A stretch of 64,000 bases of DNA from JADGQN01 sp035315185 (GCA_035315185.1 DATFYE010000120.1:42310-106309), one strand, 5' to 3'; positions 34,853 through 42,968 are shown, numbered from the stretch's first letter. A program made the numbers and translations. Notes: generated by a model not told the origin, from the sequence alone.

Positions 34853-34889
34853 GACAAAAAGTACAAGAAATGTTGCGGGAGGCAGTGAG
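34853..34889 (+). repeat. Diverged duplicate of the secA 3' end
   Basis: This 37-bp stretch matches 34772-34808 with six differences, all of them transitions. It would read DKKYKKCCGRQ and stop, against GKKYKRCCGKQ and stop in secA. The offset is 81 bp, so the copy is in the secA frame but beyond its stop codon. Its GGGAGG (34877-34882) now serves as the ribosome-binding site of argJ. Confidence 0.85.
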
Positions 34890-34892
34890 CGC

Positions 34893-36038
34893 TTGAAAGG
34901 GATACAGTTTTCCGGAGTGGCGTCGGGCATCAAGCCTTCCGGGCTTGACCTGGGGCTCGTCCACTTCGAGGAGCCGACACATGCGGCTGCGCTCTACACG
35001 AGAAACAGGGTCAAGGCAGCTCACATCCTCTACAACAAGAAAAAGGTGAAAGGCGCGGTTCGGGCTCTTCTCGTCAACAGCGGATGCGCCAATGCGTGCA
35101 CAGGTGTCGAGGGAGTGCGTGATCTCGGGGAGATAGCCGGGGCACTGTCTTCGCAGCTTGGCATAAAGGAGGACGAGATCCTGTTTGCATCCACAGGCGT
35201 CATCGGGAAGAGGCTGCCTGTGGAGAAGATAATCGCTGCCCTTCCTCCGCTGGTCAGAGGCCTCAAGGAAAAGAATATAGAGCAGCTCGCAAGGGCTATC
35301 ATGACTACCGATACCTATCCCAAGCTCGTGCAGGCCGTTGTCCCTGGCAGGAGCGGCGGGAGCATTGCGGGCGTTGCGAAGGGTGCGGGCATGATCAATC
35401 CGCTTTTCGCGACAATGCTCTCCTTCCTTTTTACTGATTGCGCTGTACCGGACGAACAGATGAAGGGGTTGATTCCTGCAATGGGCCGGGAGAGCTTCGA
35501 GAGGATAAGCGTGGACGGAGACACGAGCACCAATGACACGGTGATGGTCTTCTCGCGGAGAAGAGGAGTGCCCGTGTCTGACATGGCAGCATTCAAGGAG
35601 AAACTCCTGGGCGTCATGAAAGAGCTTTCTTTTCTGATCGTCAGGGACGGAGAGGGTGCGACGAAGGTCATCCACATCAGCGTTACCGGAGCAAAAAGAA
35701 GAGAAATCGCCGCAAAGCTCGCGCGCAGGATCTCCGTTTCACCGCTCGTTAAAACGGCATTTTTCGGCTGCGATCCTAACTGGGGAAGAATCATTGCGGC
35801 GGCCGGCGATGCCGGGGTAGCTATCCGGCCGGAACGCATGGAGATCAAGGTGCAGGGGGAACGCCTGGCGCTTGACGGCGTCGAGGTGCCTTTTTCCGAG
35901 GAGAAGCTTAAAAAATTGATGGACAAGAAAGAGATAGAACTCGTCGTGGACCTTCACGACGGGAAGGCAGCGTACGATCTTTTCACAACCGATCTTACCT
36001 TCGACTATATCAAGATAAACGCCTCCTACAGAACCTAG
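34893..36038 (+). CDS. argJ: Bifunctional glutamate N-acetyltransferase/ornithine acetyltransferase
   Basis: 381 aa with a TTG start, GGGAGG ten bases upstream. The self-cleavage site is in KGAGMINPLFATML, with T174 as the expected nucleophile. DGDTSTNDTV and FGCDPNWGRI blocks are also diagnostic. It recycles the acetyl group from N-acetylornithine to glutamate in arginine synthesis; whether it also uses acetyl-CoA cannot be decided. The ribosome-binding site lies inside the duplicated secA tail. Confidence 0.94.
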   Translation: MKGIQFSGVASGIKPSGLDLGLVHFEEPTHAAALYTRNRVKAAHILYNKKKVKGAVRALLVNSGCANACTGVEGVRDLGEIAGALSSQLGIKEDEILFASTGVIGKRLPVEKIIAALPPLVRGLKEKNIEQLARAIMTTDTYPKLVQAVVPGRSGGSIAGVAKGAGMINPLFATMLSFLFTDCAVPDEQMKGLIPAMGRESFERISVDGDTSTNDTVMVFSRRRGVPVSDMAAFKEKLLGVMKELSFLIVRDGEGATKVIHISVTGAKRREIAAKLARRISVSPLVKTAFFGCDPNWGRIIAAAGDAGVAIRPERMEIKVQGERLALDGVEVPFSEEKLKKLMDKKEIELVVDLHDGKAAYDLFTTDLTFDYIKINASYRT

Positions 36039-36040
36039 TT

Positions 36041-36144
36041 TAATTGGTTCCATTGGTTTAATTAGTTTCGTTGGTTAGAATCGGTTCAACTAATCAAACC
36101 AATCAAACCAATAGAACCAATTAAACCAATCAAACTAATTCAAC
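36041..36144. repeat. Nine-bp-period palindrome between convergent argJ and rlmB
   Basis: Left arm units are GGTTCCATT, GGTTTAATT, AGTTTCGTT, GGTTAGAAT. Right arm units are AATCAAACC twice, AATAGAACC, AATTAAACC, AATCAAACT, AATTCAAC. The period is exactly 9 bp and the arms are inverse to each other over about 45 bp. The rlmB stop codon (36140-36142) lies in the last unit. It may act as a two-way terminator for the converging genes. Confidence 0.8.
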
Positions 36145-36883
36145 TTTGATTCTTGTTTCTCTGCCGCACTACTTCGTAGACAGCAATCGCAAATGACGTT
36201 GCGACGTTGAGGCTGGGGAAGTTCGGTGCTGTCGGTATGCGGGCGACTTCGTCGCAGGTCTCGCGCGTGAGCCTTCGCATACCTTCTTCCCTTCCGAAGA
36301 CCAGGCAGAGTGGGATCGTGAGATCGAGCTCCCAGAGGGCCTTCTCGCCACGCTCGTCCAGGCCGAAACAGAACACGTTTTCTTTCTTGATGGCTTCAAG
36401 GTATCTCGCCAGATTGGTCACCTGTGCGACTGCGATGTGCTCGGTTGCGCCCCTGGCCACACTGGTCACCGTTTCAGTAACACCGCATGACCTGTCTTTC
36501 GGCAGGATGATTGCGTCCATCCCGAAACAAGCCGCTGTGCGCAGCACATTGCCCAGGTTCTGGGGGTCCGATATCCCGTCGAAGGCGCCGAAAAAAGGGC
36601 CTCGCATTGAGCCGAGCTCTTTTACAACATGCTTTACCAGGCCGTCCGGCTCCCGGTAAATGAATGCTTCTCTCTCGAGGCAGACGTGCGATCGATTGTC
36701 CCTGAAACGCCGGGCAAACTCTTCGCGAGGAAGAACACGGAAAGAGACACCGAGCCTTCTAGCCTCTCGTATCACCGTGTCGGCTGCCCGCTCGTAACCG
36801 GCTTCGATCCATATTCTTTTTGCCTGCTCCGGGTGGGTGCGTAAGGCTTCGAGGATGCTATTTCTGTTGTCCAGAAGAAGCAC
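36140..36883 (-). CDS. rlmB: TrmH/SpoU-family rRNA 2'-O-methyltransferase (RlmB-like)
   Basis: 247 aa, GTG start with GAGGAG upstream. The SPOUT motifs are FDGISDPQNLGNVLRTA, LVFGREEGMRRLTRE and SLNVATSFAIAVYE, which form the deep trefoil knot and SAM site. About 1-80 is the substrate-binding domain of RlmB/TrmH proteins. It probably methylates a 23S rRNA guanosine ribose. It overlaps the upstream pyrF by 26 bp. Confidence 0.88.
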   Translation of the reverse strand: MLLLDNRNSILEALRTHPEQAKRIWIEAGYERAADTVIREARRLGVSFRVLPREEFARRFRDNRSHVCLEREAFIYREPDGLVKHVVKELGSMRGPFFGAFDGISDPQNLGNVLRTAACFGMDAIILPKDRSCGVTETVTSVARGATEHIAVAQVTNLARYLEAIKKENVFCFGLDERGEKALWELDLTIPLCLVFGREEGMRRLTRETCDEVARIPTAPNFPSLNVATSFAIAVYEVVRQRNKNQS

Positions 36884-37616
36884 GTCCTATCTCCTCTTCG
36901 ATTTGCTCCAGCGTCTCCTTTGGATTCTTTGACGTAAGCACCGTTCTGCCCAGCACGATATAGGTTGCCCCTTTCCGGACAGCCTCTGCGGGCGTGATAG
37001 TTCTTTTCTGGTCGTCTTTGGCCTCCTTGCCCTCGCCGATGCGCACCCCCGGAGTGACTATGATGAAGTCTTTCCCGCAGAGGGACCGGATTGTCTCTAT
37101 GTCGTGGCCCGAAGCTACGACACCGTCGAGGCCGGCTTCTTTGGTCAGTAAGGTGAGCTTGCGCGTCCATTCAGCCGCCGTCACGTTGAGCCCCAGTCTC
37201 TGCAATTCGCCATCGTCCATGCTCGTCAATACGGTGACCGCGATGACCTTGGGGCGCTCCAACACGAGCTTCTTTGACGCCTCGTGAAGCGCGGTGCGCG
37301 TTTCCTGCATCATGGTGAAACCCCCTGATGCATGCACGTTGAACATGTCCACACCCAGTTTCATGGCCTCTATTCCGGCCTTGGAAACAGTATTCGGTAT
37401 ATCATGGTATTTCAGGTCGAGGAAGACCTTTGCCTTGTTTATCTTGATGAAGTCGATGATTTTCGTACCGCAATGGGTGAAAAGCTGCTTGCCGACCTTG
37501 AACATGCCCACCTGATCCTTGAACTCCTTGACAAGTTTCTGGGCCTCCTGAAAATGCTCCAGGTCGAGGGCCAGTATCATTCTTTCCTTGGGATCCATGC
37601 GGTTTGTACGCTCCAT
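36858..37616 (-). CDS. pyrF: Orotidine 5'-phosphate decarboxylase
   Basis: 252 aa, ATG with AAAGGAG upstream. The active-site block VFLDLKYHDIPNT holds the D-K-x-x-D catalytic residues, and VTPGVRIGEG near residue 190 with IVLGRTVLTSKNP complete the phosphate-binding loop. It converts OMP to UMP. An unusual extra feature is the KEAKDDQKRTITPAEA loop, which is normal in the longer bacterial form. Confidence 0.95.
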   Translation of the reverse strand: MERTNRMDPKERMILALDLEHFQEAQKLVKEFKDQVGMFKVGKQLFTHCGTKIIDFIKINKAKVFLDLKYHDIPNTVSKAGIEAMKLGVDMFNVHASGGFTMMQETRTALHEASKKLVLERPKVIAVTVLTSMDDGELQRLGLNVTAAEWTRKLTLLTKEAGLDGVVASGHDIETIRSLCGKDFIIVTPGVRIGEGKEAKDDQKRTITPAEAVRKGATYIVLGRTVLTSKNPKETLEQIEEEIGRASSGQQK

Positions 37617-37739
37617 AAACGACTCCTTTCTGCCTCATTTTTACTCTATTTTGGAGAAGATGTAAAGGAGAGATGGTGATTCTTTTACCCCCCCCGTGGA
37701 GGCGGCCAAAACTTTTATTAAAAATATTTAATTTTTTTC

Positions 37740-37768
37740 TTGACAGGCTGTGTGCAGGTTGTTATAAG
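37740..37768 (+). promoter_or_regulatory. Strong sigma70 promoter of the porin gene
   Basis: TTGACA (37740-37745), 17 bp, TATAAG (37763-37768, five of six). An AT-rich tract of runs of T and A precedes the -35 and may act as an UP element. The leader that follows is about 100 nt long. Confidence 0.75.
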
Positions 37769-37805
37769 TAAGATTAAAAAGCTTTAATGAAAGGAGGGAA
37801 AGGAG

Positions 37806-37859
37806 GTGAGACGCATTTTTGCAGTAGGATCCAGGCTCTTGCTGGTATCTAAAATTTAA
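37806..37859 (+). CDS. Possible 17-aa leader peptide upstream of the porin
   Basis: A GTG at 37806 has AGGAGGG seven bases upstream and opens a 17-codon frame (MRRIFAVGSRLLLVSKI) ending at a TAA 14 bp before the porin ATG. The spacing is ideal, but the length is short enough to arise by chance next to the duplicated AGGAGG motifs. Confidence 0.3.
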   Translation: MRRIFAVGSRLLLVSKI

Positions 37860-37873
37860 GAGAAGGAGGTAGC

Positions 37874-39418
37874 ATGAAAAAGGTACTTATTTTGTTTGTT
37901 GCTGTAATGCTCGCCCTCCCTGCAATGAGCTATGCCGGAAGCGTGGACAGCAGATGGGATCTAACCATCGGCGGTATGGTGAAATTGGATGTCCAGTGGG
38001 CGAATCAGACGGTCAACCCGCTCACAACCTTTGCTGAGAGAGATAGCGGTACCTGGGTTAGTGCGCGGGCCAGTAACAACTCCCTCACCTGGGGCGCGGG
38101 CGAAACAAGGCTTAACTTCCTCGTCAAAGGCCCTGACACCTGGGGCGCGAAGACGTCGGCCTTTATCGAAGGCGACTTCGCGAGACAGGCAGTGTACAGC
38201 CAGGATGCGGCTACCCGGTCAGAAGTCGAGTCTTACGGCAGCTTCGGGCTGAGGCACGCATTCATGAAGTTCGACTGGCCGACCTTCAGCATCGTGGCAG
38301 GCCAGACATGGTCGGTTCCGGGCGTCATGCCCTGCTTCTGCCTCTTGACGACGAGCGACTTCGGCGTTTTCAACAAAGGTTACTTTGTGCCGGAGATCTA
38401 CGGGGTATGGCAGGCAACAAAGACGTTCTCAGTCACGGCCGGCGTGATGTCGCCATACGATGCGACTAAGGGAGTCGGCGGCACGCCTACCAACGGCGTT
38501 TCCCTTGACCAGGCAACCTACAGCAGTATCCCGGATGTCTTCGCGGAGTTAAACTACAAGACGGATTCGTGCGGTAAGATCGGACCGTGGATGCTCCAGT
38601 TCGGCCTGGGCGGCCTTTGGGGACGGGAAAAAGACCTTGCCCCTAGCAGCTTCGGCGGCCTTACCAGCTCCCCGGCGAGCAACTTCGGCCAGTTCTTTGA
38701 CAGGGCCGGATATGACAGCAGCAATGTCCAGACATGGCTGCTCACATTCAAGACTTACATCCCGATTATTCCTGAAAAAGCCCCTGGCAAGCTTGCCCAC
38801 TCCCTCGGCTTCGCCGGCTCCGGCTTCACAGGTCAGAACGCGCGCGAGCTCTTCCCTCCGTCTCCCTTCTTCGGCGGTATGACCTCGTACAACAGGGCTT
38901 ATGGCAACCTGCCTAGCACTTACCTTGGTTCGTTCACCGGCGGGTTCCAGGGCCAATCCGATTACCACGCGCCGGTTGTGTCGGGTGGATGGGGCGAGCT
39001 TTTCTTCTACTGGACCGACACCCTCTGGTCAGGCTTCTATTACGGCCAGGCGCAGATCAGGAAGAGCGCGGCGAGCAGTGCCAACACCGGCCTTCAGAAC
39101 GGGTTCTCCACCGTGGCGGTGACGAGTGGAGGAAATGGGACCACGACAAGCTATGTCACCCTCGGAGATCTGTCGGCCTTAGCCAACGCTCCAATAACCA
39201 CGGTTGACAAGCAGGTGAACTACGTGGTCAACCTGATCTACGATCCGAACCCTGCGGTAAGGCTCGGCATCGAGTACTCTTACATCCAGACCCACTACCC
39301 ACTCACCGTGTCGGGAGCAATAGCCACATCAACCGGTGTAGTTGCGATCCCGGCCAACGCGTTGAAGAACTCAGGCAACCTCAGTGTTCTCCATTTCGCC
39401 GCTCAGTACTTCTTTTAA
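37874..39418 (+). CDS. Outer-membrane porin-like beta-barrel protein
   Basis: 514 aa, ATG with AGGAGG upstream. A classical signal peptide occupies 1-21 (cleavage probably after SYA). The mature chain has alternating polar/hydrophobic strands rich in Gly, Tyr, Trp, Thr and Asn, and ends with LSVLHFAAQYFF, whose terminal Phe is the outer-membrane sorting signal. Strong promoter, strong ribosome-binding site and a good terminator suggest high expression. The specific porin family and substrate are not recognised with certainty. Confidence 0.8.
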   Translation: MKKVLILFVAVMLALPAMSYAGSVDSRWDLTIGGMVKLDVQWANQTVNPLTTFAERDSGTWVSARASNNSLTWGAGETRLNFLVKGPDTWGAKTSAFIEGDFARQAVYSQDAATRSEVESYGSFGLRHAFMKFDWPTFSIVAGQTWSVPGVMPCFCLLTTSDFGVFNKGYFVPEIYGVWQATKTFSVTAGVMSPYDATKGVGGTPTNGVSLDQATYSSIPDVFAELNYKTDSCGKIGPWMLQFGLGGLWGREKDLAPSSFGGLTSSPASNFGQFFDRAGYDSSNVQTWLLTFKTYIPIIPEKAPGKLAHSLGFAGSGFTGQNARELFPPSPFFGGMTSYNRAYGNLPSTYLGSFTGGFQGQSDYHAPVVSGGWGELFFYWTDTLWSGFYYGQAQIRKSAASSANTGLQNGFSTVAVTSGGNGTTTSYVTLGDLSALANAPITTVDKQVNYVVNLIYDPNPAVRLGIEYSYIQTHYPLTVSGAIATSTGVVAIPANALKNSGNLSVLHFAAQYFF

Positions 39419-39440
39419 AAAAAATCTCACGCTGTTTCAC

Positions 39441-39469
39441 AAGGGGGCCCGCTCGGCCCCCTTTCTTTT
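39441..39469 (+). terminator. Rho-independent terminator of the porin gene
   Basis: Nine-bp stem AAGGGGGCC / GGCCCCCTT with a five-base loop CGCTC, followed by TTCTTTTG. It starts 22 bp after the porin stop. Confidence 0.88.
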
Positions 39470-39665
39470 GTGCGCCCGGCAGGCCAAGGCTCTTATCATT
39501 GATGTCATTCATCTCATCCATGCACATGTTTGCGTAATCGTCTTGACGTCGAAGCCGCACTGACCCGGAACAGACCCGCTCCGGGCCTCATATGCTTCAA
39601 GAAGAGAATGGCTGAGTTGCAGTCGTCAAGTCGGCGGTTGGCACTGCGGCGCGGCAAGAGATCAA

Positions 39666-39695
39666 TTGACAGACCGCAGAAAAACCGCATAGAAT
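39666..39695 (+). promoter_or_regulatory. Promoter in front of the tRNA-Leu half
   Basis: TTGACA (39666-39671), 18-bp spacer, TAGAAT (39690-39695). It is the copy of the promoter of the intact tRNA-Leu at 52243-52272 and keeps both hexamers and the spacing. Confidence 0.6.
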
Positions 39696-39702
39696 AATGG
39701 TG

Positions 39703-39742
39703 GCCGGAGTGGTGGAACAGGCAGACGCGTCGGACTCAAAAT
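39703..39742 (+). pseudogene. 5' half of a tRNA-Leu gene, cut in the anticodon loop
   Basis: Forty bases are identical to the first forty of the tRNA-Leu(CAA) at 52280 (acceptor 5' strand, D-arm, anticodon 5' stem and loop). Homology ends abruptly after the anticodon loop. The 40 bp upstream are also similar (about 80 percent). This is what integration within a tRNA anticodon loop would leave behind. Confidence 0.85.
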
Positions 39743-39762
39743 GCTAAAAGTGGCATTTTTCT
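39738..39762 (+). terminator. Hairpin with T-run after the tRNA half
   Basis: Stem AAAATGC / GCATTTT with an eight-base loop, followed by a T-rich tail. It begins within the anticodon-loop sequence itself. The stem is AT-rich and therefore weak. Confidence 0.4.
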
Positions 39763-40173
39763 AAGATCGGGCTCTAGCTTGGATATTTAAGAGAAACGTT
39801 GTCACAGTAAGGGAAATCGGCTTTCTATTCCTTCCGTTATTTTCTATCTATTCATGTACTTTGAGATGCCTTCTGCTACAATTCTGCTACAGTTCAGGTA
39901 AACTATCACCCCGCCTTTCCGTAGGGACTTTGTCACTTAGTTCTTCCTGAGCTCGCGTTTCTTATATTTTCCTCCGCTGACCGTACCCATTCGCCATTAC
40001 AGGTGGCAATCGCGCACCAGCAGAGCCTAACACGTCAGTTCTGTTCCCCGAAAAAAGGGAAATAGTCGGCGGAACGGAGGTTCTCCTTAGGCCTGCGCCC
40101 TAAAGGAGTTTTAAATCGCAATAAGCGGGGCTGTCCACCGAAGGATCCGGCAAGGCGACCGACGGGCGTCCAT

Positions 40174-40902
40174 CTAGCGCGCCGGCCTTTTTAACGGATA
40201 GGCAGGCAGCGAGTGCCGCCTGAGATCGCGGATAAACGCCTGAACTGCCTCATGGGAGCGATACTTTGCCATATCGTATGTGTCGAAATGCACGATTTCC
40301 TGAAGGTCACGCCTGTACGGGTTCTTCGGCTCCATCGCGGGGTACCCGATGGGGACCAAGCTGAAAATTCTCAGGATGGCGGGGACACCCAGGGCCGGGC
40401 GGATCAGGTCCTCGTAATAGCGGTCGACCGTCACCCACTGTGAGCCGAGACCGCAGGCAGCCGCGGCCAGATGGATGATCTGGGTCGCGTTGGCTATATT
40501 CTCGTCGACCACCCACCGGCGGTCGGTCAGCCGGTTGAGCGTGGTAGCCTGCGCCGTCCTCGGGTCTCCCAGCACTGCGATGATGACAGGGGCGTTACTG
40601 AACCTTGAAGGCGGAATAGAATCGGGAAGGTTCCGGTACCAGGGCTGACGCATCTCGTCGGTCCTGCTGCTCTCTATGGCCGCCGTCTGTTTTTCCGATT
40701 CGGCCCCTGCCTCGTAAAGCTTCTTCACGATCTTTCGGTCCCTGACAACAATGAACTCCCACGGCTGGCCGTTCGCGCCCGACATGGCCCAACGCGCCGC
40801 CTCGAGGATTTTCCAAATAAGTTCTTCCGGCACAGGGTCCGGCTTGAACTGCCGGATGCTACGCCTCTTTCGCGCCAATTCTAAAAACTGATCGATGTTC
40901 AT
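40174..40902 (-). CDS. Nitroreductase-family flavoprotein
   Basis: 242 aa, ATG with GGAGG upstream. The N-terminal RKRRSIRQFKPDPVPEE and AARWAMSGANGQPWEFIVV motifs bind FMN in the nitroreductase family. AAAACGLGSQWV near residue 150 is the second conserved block. The family reduces nitro groups, quinones, enones or acts as dehalogenase. It is the last gene of the island operon on the minus strand, and its substrate is unknown. It may act on the compound imported by the adjoining MFS permease. Confidence 0.85.
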   Translation of the reverse strand: MNIDQFLELARKRRSIRQFKPDPVPEELIWKILEAARWAMSGANGQPWEFIVVRDRKIVKKLYEAGAESEKQTAAIESSRTDEMRQPWYRNLPDSIPPSRFSNAPVIIAVLGDPRTAQATTLNRLTDRRWVVDENIANATQIIHLAAAACGLGSQWVTVDRYYEDLIRPALGVPAILRIFSLVPIGYPAMEPKNPYRRDLQEIVHFDTYDMAKYRSHEAVQAFIRDLRRHSLPAYPLKRPAR

Positions 40903-40915
40903 GTTACCTCCGTCC

Positions 40916-42199
40916 TCAATACCCTTCCGCCGCGAGGATAACAGCGATCACGCCGGCAGCGAAGGCAGATCCCGCCAGATAGATAATTACCGCGCCGAAG
41001 CCTGACACCTGGAGAAGAAAGCCGGCCAGGGTGGGGGCGACGGCAGCCGCGAAGGAGGAGATGGAAGCGGCCACCCCCGTGGCCACACCGATGGAGCCTT
41101 CCGGCAGGATGCTCTGCAGGAGCGATTGGAGCATGGTAAAGGATGGCTGTATGCAACAGAGCGCGACGATGAGCACCGCCAGGGCGGAATAGGGATTGAC
41201 CACCAAATTGCCGCCCACATAGATGAGAATGCCGCCCACCAGGAAACCCCCCGCGGCGAAAGGGGCTCTCCTCATGAGCCGGTCGGAGCAATAGGCCACG
41301 AGGAAGATGGCGAGGAGCACAAAGAGGAAAGAGAAGGAATAGACGTAGCCGGCCGTCTGGAAACGAAAGTGACGTGCATTCTGGAAGTAGGTGGGCATCC
41401 ATGTGGTCCAGCCATAGAAGAACATACCGTGCCCGCACCAGGCCGCCGTGATCAGCCAGAAACGATAATTGCCGAAGATCCCGCTGCCCTTCACCCCCGT
41501 TTTTGGAATCTCCTTCGACTTTGCCCATGACCCCTCTTCTATGAGAGTCGTCTCCTCGTCGCTGATACGGGAATGCTGGCGGGGCTTGTCCTTCATGAGG
41601 AAGATGACGAGCGGCAGCGGGATCAGAATGGAGAGGCCCGCTAACGTGTAGAAAACCATGCGCCAGCCGCCCATAGCGATCACGCCGACCACCAGGGCTC
41701 CGGACAGCACCTGACTGATCGTCATGCCGTTCAGCCAGACCGCGTTGGCCCGCCCCCGCTCTTTCAAGGGAAACCAGTTGGCGACAAAGGTATTGGCCAC
41801 GGGAAACAGGAAGCCTTCGCCGATACCGAGCAGGCATCGCGCAGTGATCAGGGCGCCTACGGTGTGGGCGGCGCCGCTCAGGACGAGGGTCCCGCCCCAC
41901 ATCACCAGCCCGCAAATAGCGGACGCCCGGGGACCGAACTTCCTCACCACGTATCCCCAAAAGAACTGGGATGTAGCGTAAAAGACAAAGAAACCCGACA
42001 TGAGCAGACCCGTCACGGCGGGTCGTCCGACGAGAAGCATGTCCTGGAGAAATTTCTTGTTCGCGATGACGATGGAGATGCTTACTTTATCTACCTGACC
42101 GATGATGACGATGAGCAAGAGGGGGATGGAGACGAACCACCATCTCAACCGCGGAACGCCCCTAGGAGCCCTGACCGGTGCGGTCGCTTCCCTTGCCAT
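40916..42199 (-). CDS. MFS transporter (anion:cation symporter type)
   Basis: 427 aa with 12 hydrophobic segments. GYVVRKFGPRASAICGL is the loop 2-3 signature and LLGIGEGFLFPVANTFVANWFPLKERGRA the conserved fourth-helix region of the ACS/glucarate-hexuronate branch, split here for length. Members carry organic anions with protons or sodium. It lies 13 bp upstream of the nitroreductase gene. The organic-anion specificity agrees with the aromatic/carboxylate theme of the island but is inference. Confidence 0.85.
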   Translation of the reverse strand: MAREATAPVRAPRGVPRLRWWFVSIPLLLIVIIGQVDKVSISIVIANKKFLQDMLLVGRPAVTGLLMSGFFVFYATSQFFWGYVVRKFGPRASAICGLVMWGGTLVLSGAAHTVGALITARCLLGIGEGFLFPVANTFVANWFPLKERGRANAVWLNGMTISQVLSGALVVGVIAMGGWRMVFYTLAGLSILIPLPLVIFLMKDKPRQHSRISDEETTLIEEGSWAKSKEIPKTGVKGSGIFGNYRFWLITAAWCGHGMFFYGWTTWMPTYFQNARHFRFQTAGYVYSFSFLFVLLAIFLVAYCSDRLMRRAPFAAGGFLVGGILIYVGGNLVVNPYSALAVLIVALCCIQPSFTMLQSLLQSILPEGSIGVATGVAASISSFAAAVAPTLAGFLLQVSGFGAVIIYLAGSAFAAGVIAVILAAEGY

Positions 42200-42559
42200 G
42201 GTCTGTCTGACCTCCTCCTTTGCTGCAATGCTTCACATAGCCTGCCCGTGGGACCGAAGGCCATTTCAAGGTGCTATTCTTAAGCAAAGCCTATTATACC
42301 TTAACGGGTCTGTCAATATGAAAACACCGATGCGCTATCTATTCAAAAGGTGATGGTATATGCAGCCCCGCGGTCCTTCTTTTCCTAGAAGGAGGTGCGT
42401 TCCTTGAGGTAGCTGATCCAGCTATCCGGGTACATTGCGGGTGGAACTTCCTTTGGATTAAGCTAATAATCAATGCTTTCTTTGCACTTATAATGCGCAA
42501 CTCTGTGAGGCAAGTGGGATTTTCACACTTCCAGAAGCTGTGGAATGTCCGCAACCTTG
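42200..42559. other. Intergenic stretch upstream of the MFS gene
   Basis: No gene with support is seen. On the minus strand TTGACA (42311-42316) and TATAAT (42293-42298) are both perfect hexamers but only 12 bp apart, about 95 bp before the MFS start. An imperfect inverted repeat around CCTTCTTTTCCTAGAAGGAGG-like bases lies near 42376-42396. Confidence 0.4.
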
Positions 42560-42907
42560 TCACTTCGTTCCAGCAGTGATATTTAGCGTAATGAGGACCA
42601 TCTCTTCCTCGGCCAGATTCCTATACCCGTGGACTACACCTGCCGGGATTGCGGCCACAACACCCCCCTTGATCGGGTAGGCCTCCTCCGCCACCCAACC
42701 TTCTCCATGTCCTTGAAGAAAATAAAAGATGTGGTGGTAGGGATCCCGGTGGGCAGCAAATTCTCCACCCGGCGCCACCCTGACAAGCATGGTATTGATA
42801 ATAGGAGTTCCCGGCGGAACCAAAGGCGATGCTACAATGCCCGTCGTCATGTCTTTGCGAAGTGGTTCCCAATCTGATTCATTCAGCTCGTAAATACGTT
42901 TTTCCAT
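42560..42907 (-). CDS. Small cupin-domain protein
   Basis: 115 aa from the ATG at 42907, which has GGGAGG six bases upstream; a longer frame to 42949 is less likely. Cupin motif 1 is seen as GGEFAAHRDPYHHIFYFLQGHGEGWV in two parts (H, H and E/H positions for a metal), and motif 2 as IPAGVVHGYRN. Single-domain cupins of this size act as isomerases, decarboxylases or binding proteins. It lies between tctB and the MFS gene in a carboxylate-uptake block. No function can be assigned. Confidence 0.75.
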   Translation of the reverse strand: MEKRIYELNESDWEPLRKDMTTGIVASPLVPPGTPIINTMLVRVAPGGEFAAHRDPYHHIFYFLQGHGEGWVAEEAYPIKGGVVAAIPAGVVHGYRNLAEEEMVLITLNITAGTK

Positions 42908-42968
42908 CGGGCACCTCCCGACAAAATTTCCAAACACCCTGTACGTCACGCCCGGTCGGAGCTACTCG

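Larger units (their letters stand above)
39470..40173. other. Gap holding the left boundary of the putative island
   Basis: No complete gene is seen. It contains the tRNA-Leu 5' half with promoter and hairpin (39663-39762). At 39867-39890 a short stretch resembles the 3' end of the integrase gene at 52206-52228 (CTGCTACAATTCTGCTACAG against CTGCTACAATTCTGCTGCAG). The remainder (39900-40173) shows nothing recognisable. Confidence 0.6.

Noticed and set aside
40899..41960. 353-codon frame on the same strand as the MFS gene
   Set aside because: Arg/Gly/His-rich out-of-frame shadow of the MFS transporter, which has clear membrane helices and motifs.
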